11,195 nt of DNA from CBDVBD01 sp965372135 (GTDB lineage: Bacteria > Electryoneota > RPQS01 > CBDVBD01), in contig CBDVBD010000111.1 in NCBI GenBank assembly GCA_965372135.1, forward strand, positions 1-11,195, written 5' to 3'. The notes below the pieces were generated by a model. That model had not been told where the DNA came from and did no database searches. It saw nothing but the letters and a program-made list of their open reading frames with translations. The translations under genes and the position numbers were made by a program. Positions 1 to 7,247 of the stretch are shown here, piece after piece (the stretch's first letter is position 1; each line of letters starts with the position of its first letter).

Positions 1-386
1 ATTAGCACGACCTGGGGTATCATAATACCCCACTTCTACTGGATTGGCAGGAATAGACACGTTCACTACACGAAGACCCGCTTTATAGTCAGCCACATAA
101 GCGTAGCTGCCGGAACAACTACATCATTAGCACGACCTGGGGTATCATAATACCCCACTTCTACTGGATTGGCAGGAATACTGATATCCAACACACGAAG
201 ACCAGACCTACAATCTGCCACATAAGCGTAGCTGCCTGATACTTCCACACCAATAGTCTGGTCCCAATAGTTATAAAGACTTCCCACTTTGGTGACATTC
301 AAGCTGTCTTGAGCGATAGTTGGAACCATGCCGGACAGCGTCAACAGAACCACCACCACGATTAACACTGCTCCACACCGTTTCAT
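1..386 (-). pseudogene. LVIVD-repeat secreted protein, 5' part, frameshifted and cut by window edge
   Basis: This is the N-terminal part of a secreted beta-propeller-type protein. It has a signal peptide (basic MKRCG, a Val/Leu-rich core, likely cleavage after residue 25 before QDS), one complete 42-residue LVIVD unit (residues 38-79, with AYVAD and LRVLDIS) and the start of a second unit. The reading frame breaks after residue 91: near base 114 one base is missing relative to every other unit, and the protein would then end at base 66. If one base is restored, the frame reads SGSYAYVAD and LRVVNVS and stays open to base 1. The ATG at 386 is the start, because GGAGGG lies just upstream and the leader matches the two paralogs; a TTG at 413 is in frame but lies upstream of that ribosome site. 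The gene begins 43 bp after the paralog at 430-2601. A true mutation, a sequencing error and a recent decay are all possible. Confidence 0.8.
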
Positions 387-390
387 GGTT

Positions 391-400
391 GTACCCTCCT
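391..400 (-). promoter_or_regulatory. Ribosome binding site deciding the start at 386
   Basis: The minus strand reads AGGAGGGTAC, five bases before the ATG at 386. The same AGGAGGGTA-type leader precedes the paralogs at 2601 and 7248, which supports 386 over the TTG at 413. Confidence 0.75.
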
Positions 401-429
401 TTTGTATGAGCAAGCTTGAAAGCCGGCAT

Positions 430-2601
430 TTACTTCAAAATCACTAATTTCTGAGTCTGCTGGAAATTCCCTGCTTCCCCCTCGGGGGTCCTTACGGACA
501 TTCGACAGAAATAGACTCCTGATGCCAAATCCTGGGCATCCCATGTCGTAGAATAGGTCCCCGGCGCAATCGTGTGATCGACCAACGTGCCAACCTGCCG
601 CCCCAGGAGGTCGTAGATCACCAGTTGTACCCGTCCACCTGCCGCCACCTGATATGAAATAGTGGTAGCAGCATTGAAAGGATTGGGATAGGCAGGCAGC
701 AAAGAATAGCTCAAAGGAACCTTTGCGAGCCCAGCATTTGGCACCGGCACCGCTTGGGAACAGTCGAAAATCTCGAAATGATAGTAGTCCGCAACATAGG
801 CGTAGCTGCCTGATACCGCAACATCAAATACATTTCCGGGTGTGTCATAGAAACCGACTTCAAAAGGCAAACTAGGATTTGACACATTTATGACTCGAAG
901 TCCCGCCTCCACGTCCGCTACATAGGCATAATTGCCTGACACTGCAAGGTCATAGGCATACCCTGGTGTCTCGTAATAGCCAACTTCGGCAGGTGAGGCA
1001 GGATTTGACACATTCACTACCCGAATTCCTTCATATCCATCCGCCACATATACATAGTCGCCCGAAACGGCAACACCCCAAGCATACCCCGGTGTGTAGT
1101 AGAAGCCAACTTCGATAGGTGAGGCAGGATTTGATACATTAATCACCCGAAGACCTTCGGACCAATTCGCCACATAGGCATAATTGCCCGACACGGCAAC
1201 ATCCAAAGCAGCCTCCGGTGTCCCGCAGAAACCAACTTCGGTTGGTGAGACAGGATTTGACACATCCACCACCCGAAGTCCCGCGCCCCCTGCCGCTACA
1301 TAGGCATAATTCCCTAACACTGCAACGTCAATGGCACCGTCCGGTGTTAGGCAGAAGCCGACTTCAACAGGTGAGGCAGGATTTGACACATCCACCACCC
1401 GAAGTCCCTCATACTCATCCGCAATATAAGCATAGTTGCCTAATATAGAAACACCATAGGCATGTCCCGGCGTGTCAAAAAAGCCAACTTCGGTGAGCGT
1501 GGTGGGATTTGCGACATCCACCACTCGCAGACCCAATTCCCCATCCGCCACATAGGCAAAATTATTGGACAGGGCGACGCCATTGGCATATCCCCGAGCA
1601 TTGTAGAAGCTAATCTCGGTGGGTATGGTGGGATTTGCTACATTCACAATCCGAAGACCAGCATCATAATCCGCCACATAGGCACAGTTTCCAGACACGG
1701 CAACGATTATGGCTAACCCCGGTGTGTCGTAGAAGCCAACTTCGTTAGGAGATAGCGGATTTGCCACATTCACAACCCGAAGACCGGCTTCTCGATCTGC
1801 GACGTAAGCGTAGTTACCAGATAGGACAACGTCATAAGCCCTTCCTGGTGTGACACAGAAACTGACTTCGGTGGGGGAAGCAGGGTTTTGCACATCCACC
1901 ACTCTAAGACCTGAATCAAAATCCGCTATGTAGGCATAGTTACCAAACAGGGTTACCCCATAGGCAGCCCCCGGTGTATCGTAGAAACCGACTTCAGCGG
2001 GTGCGGCAGGATTTGAAATATCCACTACCCGAAGACCCGCCAACCAATCCGCTACATAAGCGTAATTTCCGGAAACTGCCACATCCCAGGCTAATCCCGG
2101 TGTATCGTAGAAGCCGACTTCAGTGGGTGAGGCAGGATTACTTATATCCACCACCCGAAGACCCGAATTATAGGAGTCTGCTACATAGGCATAACTGCCG
2201 GACACCGTCACGCTATATGCAAATCCTGGCGTGTCGTAGTAACCCACCTCCACTGGATAGACAGGATTCGATATATTTACCACCCGCAACCCGGAATCCC
2301 CATCTGTTACATAAGCGTAGTTACCAGATAAGGCAACACCCCTGGCCTCCCCAGGCGTATCGCAAGAACCGATTTCAGTTGGTAAGGCGGGATTTACTAT
2401 GTCCAACACTCTTAAGCCAGCACTACCGCCTGCCACATAAGCATAATTGCCAGACACAGCTACACCACAGGCATAATCCCAATAATCATAAAGACTTCCA
2501 ACCATGGTGACATTCAGACTGTCTTGAGCGAAAGATGGAATCAGACCGAACAGTGCTACTAAAATCACCACTCCGCTTAATAGTACTCCACACCGTTTCA
2601 T
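430..2601 (-). CDS. Secreted LVIVD-repeat beta-propeller protein with T9SS-type C-terminal domain
   Basis: The function is unknown; it is probably an exported surface or extracellular protein. It starts with a signal peptide (residues 1-25, cleavage before QDS). LVIVD units fill residues 38-616: thirteen complete units of 42 residues (one of 43) on the pattern YDTPG-x-A-x-VAVSGNYAYVAD-xxx-GLRVVDVSNP-xxP-x-EVGF, then a final half unit ending FEIFDCSQ. LVIVD repeats are predicted to form beta-propeller blades. Residues 634-723 form a C-terminal domain with YPNPFN, IYDLLGR, TWD and GVYF motifs, ending KLVILK. This resembles type A T9SS sorting domains; a plain FlgD-like Ig domain is the alternative. 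The start ATG has GGAGGGTA upstream and matches its paralogs. The protein is closely related to the gene at 7248-9404 in length, signal peptide and tail, and the frameshifted paralog follows it 43 bp downstream. Confidence 0.88.
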   Translation of the reverse strand: MKRCGVLLSGVVILVALFGLIPSFAQDSLNVTMVGSLYDYWDYACGVAVSGNYAYVAGGSAGLRVLDIVNPALPTEIGSCDTPGEARGVALSGNYAYVTDGDSGLRVVNISNPVYPVEVGYYDTPGFAYSVTVSGSYAYVADSYNSGLRVVDISNPASPTEVGFYDTPGLAWDVAVSGNYAYVADWLAGLRVVDISNPAAPAEVGFYDTPGAAYGVTLFGNYAYIADFDSGLRVVDVQNPASPTEVSFCVTPGRAYDVVLSGNYAYVADREAGLRVVNVANPLSPNEVGFYDTPGLAIIVAVSGNCAYVADYDAGLRIVNVANPTIPTEISFYNARGYANGVALSNNFAYVADGELGLRVVDVANPTTLTEVGFFDTPGHAYGVSILGNYAYIADEYEGLRVVDVSNPASPVEVGFCLTPDGAIDVAVLGNYAYVAAGGAGLRVVDVSNPVSPTEVGFCGTPEAALDVAVSGNYAYVANWSEGLRVINVSNPASPIEVGFYYTPGYAWGVAVSGDYVYVADGYEGIRVVNVSNPASPAEVGYYETPGYAYDLAVSGNYAYVADVEAGLRVINVSNPSLPFEVGFYDTPGNVFDVAVSGSYAYVADYYHFEIFDCSQAVPVPNAGLAKVPLSYSLLPAYPNPFNAATTISYQVAAGGRVQLVIYDLLGRQVGTLVDHTIAPGTYSTTWDAQDLASGVYFCRMSVRTPEGEAGNFQQTQKLVILK
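754..2490 (-). repeat. Array of 13 LVIVD units plus a terminal half unit
   Basis: This is a tandem coding repeat with a period of 126 bp (42 codons); only the third unit is one codon longer. Conserved positions are TPG near the unit start, SGNYAYVAD in the middle and LRVV(D/N)VxNP before the closing EVG(F/Y). The last unit stops at FEIFDCSQ without the closing strand. The N-terminal segment before unit 1 (NVTMVGSLY) resembles that missing strand. Confidence 0.9.
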
Positions 2602-2623
2602 GATTTTACCCTCCGTCTTTTTG

Positions 2624-2655
2624 GTTAGAAAGTTGGAAAGTTAGAAAGTTTAAAA
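2624..2655. repeat. Four imperfect 8-bp tandem repeats
   Basis: On the plus strand the octamers are gttagaaa, gttggaaa, gttagaaa and gtttaaaa, in perfect register, and they abut the hairpin at 2656-2682. They lie in the short gap between the end of porX and the start of the LVIVD gene. On the minus strand the last octamer supplies the TTTT that follows the hairpin. The role is unknown. Confidence 0.8.
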
Positions 2656-2682
2656 GTGGCACGGGCGGGACGCCCATGCCAC
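2656..2682 (-). terminator. Hairpin terminator downstream of porX
   Basis: The arms are GTGGCA/TGCCAC and GGGCG/CGCCC. Together they give a 12-position stem with one mismatch and a three-base loop. It lies 5 bp past the porX stop codon. On the minus strand it is followed directly by TTTTAAACTTT, a short T-rich tract typical of Rho-independent termination. It would separate porX transcription from the LVIVD genes. A dispersed palindromic repeat is an alternative reading. Confidence 0.65.
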
Positions 2683-2687
2683 AAAAG

Positions 2688-4250
2688 CTATCGTTTCCCG
2701 GTCATGGTAATCACCGGCAGGATCATTTCCTCCATGGTCATGCCGCCGTGGTAAAAGCTGCCTTTATACTTAGCCTGATATTGGTTGAAATTCGCCGGAT
2801 ATACAAAGAAAAAATACTCCTTGGCAATCAGATAGGTGGTGTTAATGCCGCGTTGCGGCAGCCGGTATTCATCCGGATTCTTAATCAACATGGCATGTTT
2901 GTTGTCGCATTTCAGGTTTCTGCCGTATTTATAACGCATGTTGGGCGAGGCATGGCGGTCGGAAATCACTTTGGCGCCCCGCATGCCGCGTACGCTGCCG
3001 TGGTCGGAGGTGATGACCACGGTAATGTCTTGGTTGGAAAAGGCTTTCAAGATTTGCAATAGTGATGAGTGTTCCAGCCAGGATTTCAGCACCGACCGGT
3101 AGGCGGATTCATTAGGCACCATTTCCTTCAGGATATCCGATGAGGTGCGGCTGTGACCCAGCATATCGATAAAATTAAAAACCATGGACACCAGATGGTA
3201 ATCGAACAAGCTGGATACTTGCCGGGCGATTCGGCTGCCTTCGTTGTGGTCGATTACCTTGATATATTTGGGTTCCGGGTGCAGGCGGATGCCCTGGTCT
3301 TCCAGTTGTTGGTCGAGGAGTTGGCGTTCGAATCGGTTGGCGGACAATTCATCGTCTTCTGACCGTTGCCAGAGTTCGGGATAATCCGTCTCCATCTCAC
3401 TGGGAAATTTCCCACTGAATAGAGCGTTTCTGGAATAGGGTGTGGCGGTGGGCAGGATGGAAAAATAGTAATCCTTTTGGATATGGAAGTAATCATACAA
3501 CATGGGTTCCAGCGCCAACCATTGGTCTAACCGCAGGCAGTCGATTACCATAAACAGCACCCGGCGTTCCTGGCGAATCAGCGGAACCACGAATTTCTTG
3601 ATGACTTCGGGGGACAGTAGTGGTCGATTACCGGACCGATCCCACACCCAGTTAGTGTAGTGTTTCTCCACGTATTTGGCAAAGGCGGTATTGCTTTGTG
3701 ATTTTTGGTCGATCAGGGATTGGTCCAATCCAAGATCCGGGAACCGGTCTAATTCCACTTCCCATTGGGACATCCGGAGGTGCAGGTCGATCCAGTCCTT
3801 CCAATCCGGACTTTCCGAGGTGATTTGCGATAGTTCCTGGAATTCGGCGACATAGTCGCGAGCCAGCCGTTCCTGGGATATTTTCTTTAATTCCGTCACC
3901 TTTTTCAATGCGGATAATATCTGCGATGGGTTGACAGGCTTGGTTAAATAATCGTCGATTTGCCCGCCGATGGCTTCCTCCATCACCGATTCTTCTTCAC
4001 TCTTGGTAATCATGATAACCGGGATGTCAGGACGGAGGTTTTTTAGGATTGTCAAGGTTTCCAATCCGGTTTTTCCCGCCATCATCTCGTCCAAGAAAAT
4101 CACATCGAAATCTTCGGTTTTCACTTTCTGGATGGCATCTTCCCCGTTGGTCACGGAAATGATGTCGTAACCACGGTTCCCTAAGAACATGATATGGGCT
4201 TTCAGCAGGTCGATTTCATCATCTGCCCACAGTACACGGCGTCTTTCCAT
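2688..4250 (-). CDS. porX: PorX-type response regulator with PglZ phosphatase-like domain
   Basis: This is a two-domain regulator of the PorX family, which in Bacteroidetes acts with the sensor PorY to control T9SS genes. The N-terminal receiver domain (about residues 4-120) has the acidic pair D10/D11, the phospho-acceptor D54 in VIFLDEMM, T82 and K104 in the YLTKP motif, so it should be phosphorylatable. A helical linker (about 120-225) leads to a PglZ / alkaline-phosphatase-superfamily domain. Its probable metal or catalytic positions are D237 and D242 (VIDCLRLDQW), the threonines of PTATPYSRN (268-270), D362/H366 (FIDMLGHS), D416/H417 (TSDHG) and H501 (FYHGG). The length of 520 residues matches Porphyromonas PorX. 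It starts 21 bp after the DUF2520 gene, so the two are probably co-transcribed. The ribosome site is weak (GAGAAG). A hairpin terminator follows. Confidence 0.92.
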   Translation of the reverse strand: MERRRVLWADDEIDLLKAHIMFLGNRGYDIISVTNGEDAIQKVKTEDFDVIFLDEMMAGKTGLETLTILKNLRPDIPVIMITKSEEESVMEEAIGGQIDDYLTKPVNPSQILSALKKVTELKKISQERLARDYVAEFQELSQITSESPDWKDWIDLHLRMSQWEVELDRFPDLGLDQSLIDQKSQSNTAFAKYVEKHYTNWVWDRSGNRPLLSPEVIKKFVVPLIRQERRVLFMVIDCLRLDQWLALEPMLYDYFHIQKDYYFSILPTATPYSRNALFSGKFPSEMETDYPELWQRSEDDELSANRFERQLLDQQLEDQGIRLHPEPKYIKVIDHNEGSRIARQVSSLFDYHLVSMVFNFIDMLGHSRTSSDILKEMVPNESAYRSVLKSWLEHSSLLQILKAFSNQDITVVITSDHGSVRGMRGAKVISDRHASPNMRYKYGRNLKCDNKHAMLIKNPDEYRLPQRGINTTYLIAKEYFFFVYPANFNQYQAKYKGSFYHGGMTMEEMILPVITMTGKR

Positions 4251-4271
4251 ATATCTTCTCGCAGTCCGAGT

Positions 4272-5168
4272 TTACGGTGCTTGGATTAAATTCAGTATCT
4301 GTTTATGACCGGGGTTTTGTTGCGCTACTAAGCGCGTGATTAGTGTTTTTGTCCATTCCCGGTATGGTGTAACCATTTCTGGATGCTCTATATTCAGGTG
4401 CTCCAAGTGGCGTTGGATTGTTCCCACATCGCCGCGATGAGCCGGTCCGGTCAACGCCCCTTCAATTCCTGAACTGTTGATTCCGTCAATGGTTCCCTTG
4501 ACCAGAGGTTTCAGAATATTCCAGCTTGTTTCCCTATCGTAGCCTATATTTTCCATTAAAGTAATCGCCTGATCTAATAACCCTACCAGGAAATTGGAAG
4601 CCCACACCGCCGACAGGTGATAGGTGGTTTTCAATTCGGTGGGGATCTGGATGGGGATAGCACCGATGTCTTCCGCAATTTGATTACCCAATGCTAAGGC
4701 ATCTTCATCCCCTTCCACGCCAATGTATATACCCCGGAATAAATCATCCTGCAATTCTTGTGTGAAGGATGCGATGGGATGAAAGGATAACAACTGAACG
4801 CCGCGGTCGCTTAATGGCGCCATGATGTTTGCCGGCAGCGCCCCGGAACAGTGGATTACTGTGTGTGTTTGATTCAGGAATTGCAATCCAGCTAATTCAG
4901 TTGCTGCCGCCACTATTTTGTCGTCGGGTACTGTCAGGAAAATAACGCGGGTGTTATCCGGAATCTCCGAAACTAACGAACCGGTTTTTTGTGTATGAAT
5001 CACCTTGGCAAGGTTTTGAGCTTTTTCCAAGTCAATATCTATCAGAACATCAACCGGATAACTTGCTTGGTGTAGTGCTCGTCCCAAGTGTTGACCCACG
5101 GCGCCGACACCCACGATGGCAGCCTGGGAACGGTTCGGTTTTTGATTTTTTGTGCTTTGTAATGACAT
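4272..5168 (-). CDS. Rossmann-fold and DUF2520 domain putative oxidoreductase
   Basis: The 298-residue protein has a short N-terminal tail, then a Rossmann dinucleotide-binding loop GVGAVG at residues 20-25 and a beta-strand ending in acidic residues (VDVLIDID, about 39-46), consistent with NAD(P) binding. TVPDD (79-83), HCSGA (106-110) and FHPIASF (129-135) are typical of the Rossmann-like plus DUF2520 family. The C-terminal helical half carries YHLSAVWASN (183-192) and ALTGPAHRGD (238-247), as in DUF2520. The fold resembles pyrroline-5-carboxylate reductase and ketopantoate reductase-type enzymes. The substrate is not known. The ATG at 5168 is the only plausible start, since an in-frame stop lies 12 bases upstream; no good Shine-Dalgarno is visible. 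It is the first gene of a probable two-gene unit with porX. Confidence 0.85.
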   Translation of the reverse strand: MSLQSTKNQKPNRSQAAIVGVGAVGQHLGRALHQASYPVDVLIDIDLEKAQNLAKVIHTQKTGSLVSEIPDNTRVIFLTVPDDKIVAAATELAGLQFLNQTHTVIHCSGALPANIMAPLSDRGVQLLSFHPIASFTQELQDDLFRGIYIGVEGDEDALALGNQIAEDIGAIPIQIPTELKTTYHLSAVWASNFLVGLLDQAITLMENIGYDRETSWNILKPLVKGTIDGINSSGIEGALTGPAHRGDVGTIQRHLEHLNIEHPEMVTPYREWTKTLITRLVAQQNPGHKQILNLIQAP

Positions 5169-5199
5169 CGGGTTACATTAATGATTTCTCGGTCATTTC

Positions 5200-5228
5200 A
5201 AGATAAACACAAACGACACGAAAATCAA
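5200..5228 (-). promoter_or_regulatory. Candidate promoter for DUF2520-porX
   Basis: On the minus strand TTGATT (5223-5228) and TATCTT (5200-5205) are separated by 17 bp, each matching the sigma-70 consensus at four of six positions. They lie about 32 bp upstream of the ATG. Promoters in Bacteroidetes relatives often differ from this consensus, so the call is tentative. Confidence 0.4.
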
Positions 5229-5281
5229 GCCTTTTTTCTACTTAGCGATATCTGAACCAGACAAGCTAACCAAAATCCATC

Positions 5282-5310
5282 TTGACAATCATCAAAGAAT
5301 TTCTTACATT
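5282..5310 (+). promoter_or_regulatory. Candidate promoter of the nucleotide-sugar operon
   Basis: A perfect TTGACA (5282-5287) is followed after exactly 17 bp by TACATT (5305-5310), which matches the -10 consensus at four of six positions, in an AT-rich stretch. Transcription would start near 5317, leaving a leader of roughly 115 bases that contains the hairpin at 5338-5380. Confidence 0.55.
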
Positions 5311-5337
5311 ATAAAATTAGATGATATTTCAGTTTTT

Positions 5338-5380
5338 ATATTCTTGCTGTACGGTGAGGAGGACAGTACGGTAAGAATAT
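5338..5380 (+). promoter_or_regulatory. Large hairpin in the 5' leader of the sugar operon
   Basis: The arms at 5338-5352 and 5366-5380 pair over 15 consecutive positions when read as plus-strand RNA: thirteen Watson-Crick pairs and two G-U wobbles. The 13-base loop GGTGAGGAGGACA contains a Shine-Dalgarno-like GAGGAGGA. No T-run follows, so it is not an intrinsic terminator. It may be a regulatory leader element, an mRNA stabiliser or a protein binding site. Confidence 0.6.
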
Positions 5381-5422
5381 TATGGATTTTCTCACAGAAA
5401 ACAATTAACATTTAGCTTAGCC

Positions 5423-5427
5423 GGAGG
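5423..5427 (+). promoter_or_regulatory. Ribosome binding site for a TTG start
   Basis: GGAGG lies six bases before TTG at 5434. No ATG is available, and the NAD-binding loop begins at the sixth codon, so this site fixes the start at the rare TTG codon. Confidence 0.8.
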
Positions 5428-5433
5428 ATTTCT

Positions 5434-6366
5434 TTGCGTATTGTCTTAACCGGTGGGGCGGGATTTCTTGGGTCGCATTTGGTGGATAAATTGCTGCAAG
5501 AAGGACATGAAGTCATCTGTATCGACAACCTGTCCACCGGCACAATCGACAACATTGCCCATATTCATGACAAGCGGTTTCAATTTATCCATTATGATGT
5601 CACGAATTATGTGTACATAGAAGGTCAGGTGGATTTTATCCTGCATTTCGCCAGTCCTGCCAGTCCGATTGACTATTTGGAACTGCCGATTCAGACCTTG
5701 AAAGTGGGATCATTGGGTACGCATAAGGCATTAGGATTAGCAAAGGCAAAGGAAGCGGGTTTTCTGTTGGCGTCCACCTCCGAGGTTTATGGGGATCCGT
5801 TAGTGAATCCTCAGCCGGAAAGCTACTGGGGAAATGTCAATCCCATCGGTCCCAGGGGGGTGTACGATGAAGCCAAGCGGTTTGCGGAAGCGATGGCGAT
5901 GGCATATCATCGCTTTCACGGGATTTCCACACGAATCGCACGAATTTTCAACACCTACGGTCCCCGGATGCGTTCCAGTGACGGCAGAGTGGTTCCTACG
6001 TTCATCAATCAGGCACAGAATGGCGAGCCGTTAACGGTTTTCGGTTCCGGGAAACAGACCCGCAGCTTTTGTTACGTGTCGGATTTGGTGGACGGGATCT
6101 ACCGCCTGATGTTGTCCGATGAGAATGAACCGGTGAATTTGGGGAATCCGCATGAAATGGATATTCGCGAATTTGCGGAGCTGGTGATAGAATTAACCGG
6201 CTCCGACAGCAACATTGTTGATAAACCCTTGCCGGAAGATGATCCCCAAGTTCGGCGACCGGATATTTCCCGCGCCAAGGAAGTGTTGAGATGGGAACCG
6301 AAGGTGCATATTCGAGAGGGGATGGCTGAAACTATCGATTATTTTCGCAGAAAACTTGAACAGTAA
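5434..6366 (+). CDS. uxs: UDP-glucuronate decarboxylase (UDP-xylose synthase), SDR family
   Basis: The enzyme converts UDP-glucuronate to UDP-xylose using bound NAD+, in the cytoplasm. It is an extended short-chain dehydrogenase of 310 residues, the usual bacterial length. The sequence shows the NAD loop TGGAGFLG (6-13), HFASPASP (71-78), the motif STSEVYGDP (114-122) with T115 and E117, WGNVNPIGPR (132-141) and Y144-x3-K148. The T, E, Y and K spacing matches known UDP-xylose synthases, as does the late RRPDISRA segment. These features separate it from dTDP-glucose 4,6-dehydratase and UDP-glucose 4-epimerase. It starts at TTG with a strong GGAGG. It is the first gene of the plus-strand cluster; the UDP-glucose dehydrogenase supplying its substrate is not in the window. 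Confidence 0.88.
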   Translation: MRIVLTGGAGFLGSHLVDKLLQEGHEVICIDNLSTGTIDNIAHIHDKRFQFIHYDVTNYVYIEGQVDFILHFASPASPIDYLELPIQTLKVGSLGTHKALGLAKAKEAGFLLASTSEVYGDPLVNPQPESYWGNVNPIGPRGVYDEAKRFAEAMAMAYHRFHGISTRIARIFNTYGPRMRSSDGRVVPTFINQAQNGEPLTVFGSGKQTRSFCYVSDLVDGIYRLMLSDENEPVNLGNPHEMDIREFAELVIELTGSDSNIVDKPLPEDDPQVRRPDISRAKEVLRWEPKVHIREGMAETIDYFRRKLEQ

Positions 6367-6411
6367 CCTGCGTGCTGAAACTTAAACTATCATCATGATC
6401 CAGGAGTAATT

Positions 6412-7158
6412 ATGAAGGGAGTTGTCCTTGCCGGCGGGTTGGGATCGCGGCTAAATCCTCTGACCAAGATTACCAATAAGCACCTACTGCCGGTGTATAA
6501 CAAGCCGATGGTGTTTTATCCGATTGAGCTTTTAGCAAATGCGGGTATTACTGAAATGGTGTTGGTTACCGGCGGTAACAATCCCGGTGACTTCTTACGG
6601 CTGATGGGAAACGGCAAAGAGTTGGGGATGAATAACATCAGCTATGTGTACCAGGAGGGCGAAGGCGGCATTGCCGAAGCGTTGGGTCTGGCGGAATTCT
6701 ACGTCCGCGGGGATGATATTGCGGTGGTGTTGGGGGATAATATTTTTGAAAACGAAATTACTCCATTTGTGGATTCGTATCGTCAGCAGGGAAAAGGGGC
6801 GAAAATTTTACTAAAAGAAGTACCTGATCCTCATCGATTTGGGGTGGCGACGGTGGATGGCGATCGGGTAGTTCGGATTGACGAAAAACCGAAAAATCCT
6901 GTTACTAATTTTGCGGTGGTGGGCGTTTACATGTATGATTCCAGCGTGTTTGATATTATTAAGACGCTAAAACCGTCAAACCGGGGGGAACTCGAAATCA
7001 CCGATGTCAACAATGCTTACATTGAACGTGGGGAGATGACATTTAATGTGGTTGAGGGATGGTGGACCGACGCCGGAACGTTCCCATCATTATATCGAGC
7101 GAGCCGGCTGGTGGCGGAGAAGGAAGACCCGTCTCTGAAGGATATTCTACCTGACTAA
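6412..7158 (+). CDS. rmlA: Short RmlA-like glucose-1-phosphate thymidylyltransferase
   Basis: This is a nucleotidyltransferase that would join glucose-1-phosphate and dTTP to give dTDP-glucose, the first step to dTDP-L-rhamnose. Visible motifs are the nucleotide-binding loop LAGGLGSRLNPLT (6-18), K23 in KHLLPV, QEGEGGIAEAL (81-91), D109 in LGDN (metal binding), EKPK (158-161), GELEITDVN (192-200) and WWTDAGT with D220 (second metal ligand). At 248 residues it is the short form lacking the C-terminal extension of about 290-residue RmlA. Short forms include true thymidylyltransferases as well as enzymes with other sugars or nucleotides, so specificity is inferred from the rmlD, rmlC-like and rmlB neighbours. 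AGGAG lies five bases upstream of the ATG. The gene is 45 bp after uxs. Confidence 0.85.
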   Translation: MKGVVLAGGLGSRLNPLTKITNKHLLPVYNKPMVFYPIELLANAGITEMVLVTGGNNPGDFLRLMGNGKELGMNNISYVYQEGEGGIAEALGLAEFYVRGDDIAVVLGDNIFENEITPFVDSYRQQGKGAKILLKEVPDPHRFGVATVDGDRVVRIDEKPKNPVTNFAVVGVYMYDSSVFDIIKTLKPSNRGELEITDVNNAYIERGEMTFNVVEGWWTDAGTFPSLYRASRLVAEKEDPSLKDILPD

Positions 7159-7234
7159 TATTATTCGTTTAAAAGGTAACAACCGGACTCAACACGAGAG
7201 AAAGGAAACCAAGAGAGTCAACAATCACAGCTAA

Positions 7235-7240
7235 GGAGGG
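7235..7240 (+). promoter_or_regulatory. Conserved ribosome binding site of the third LVIVD gene
   Basis: GGAGGG followed by TACAATC precedes the ATG at 7248. The leader and first codons match those of the paralogs starting at 386 and 2601, so this stretch appears to have been copied with the gene. Confidence 0.75.
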
Positions 7241-7247
7241 TACAATC

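Noticed and set aside
1218..2510. Open frames on the plus strand opposite the LVIVD gene (for example 1218-1448 and 1974-2510)
   Set aside because: They are antisense shadows. The 126-bp coding repeat keeps the opposite frames open periodically; the peptides are low-complexity, rich in Arg/His/Pro, and lack ribosome sites.
1..2601. Tandem repeats suggesting a CRISPR array
   Set aside because: The period is 126 bp and translates to in-frame LVIVD units with coding-type variation; there are no short direct repeats with unique spacers.
2676..3062. Plus-strand frame of 128 codons overlapping porX
   Set aside because: It lies entirely antisense to the strongly conserved PglZ domain and its composition is not protein-like.
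5382..5408. Eight-codon leader ORF (MDFLTENN) after the leader hairpin
   Set aside because: The nearest Shine-Dalgarno-like sequence is in the hairpin loop, 18 bases away, which is too far, and the peptide has no run of regulatory codons. It is probably chance.
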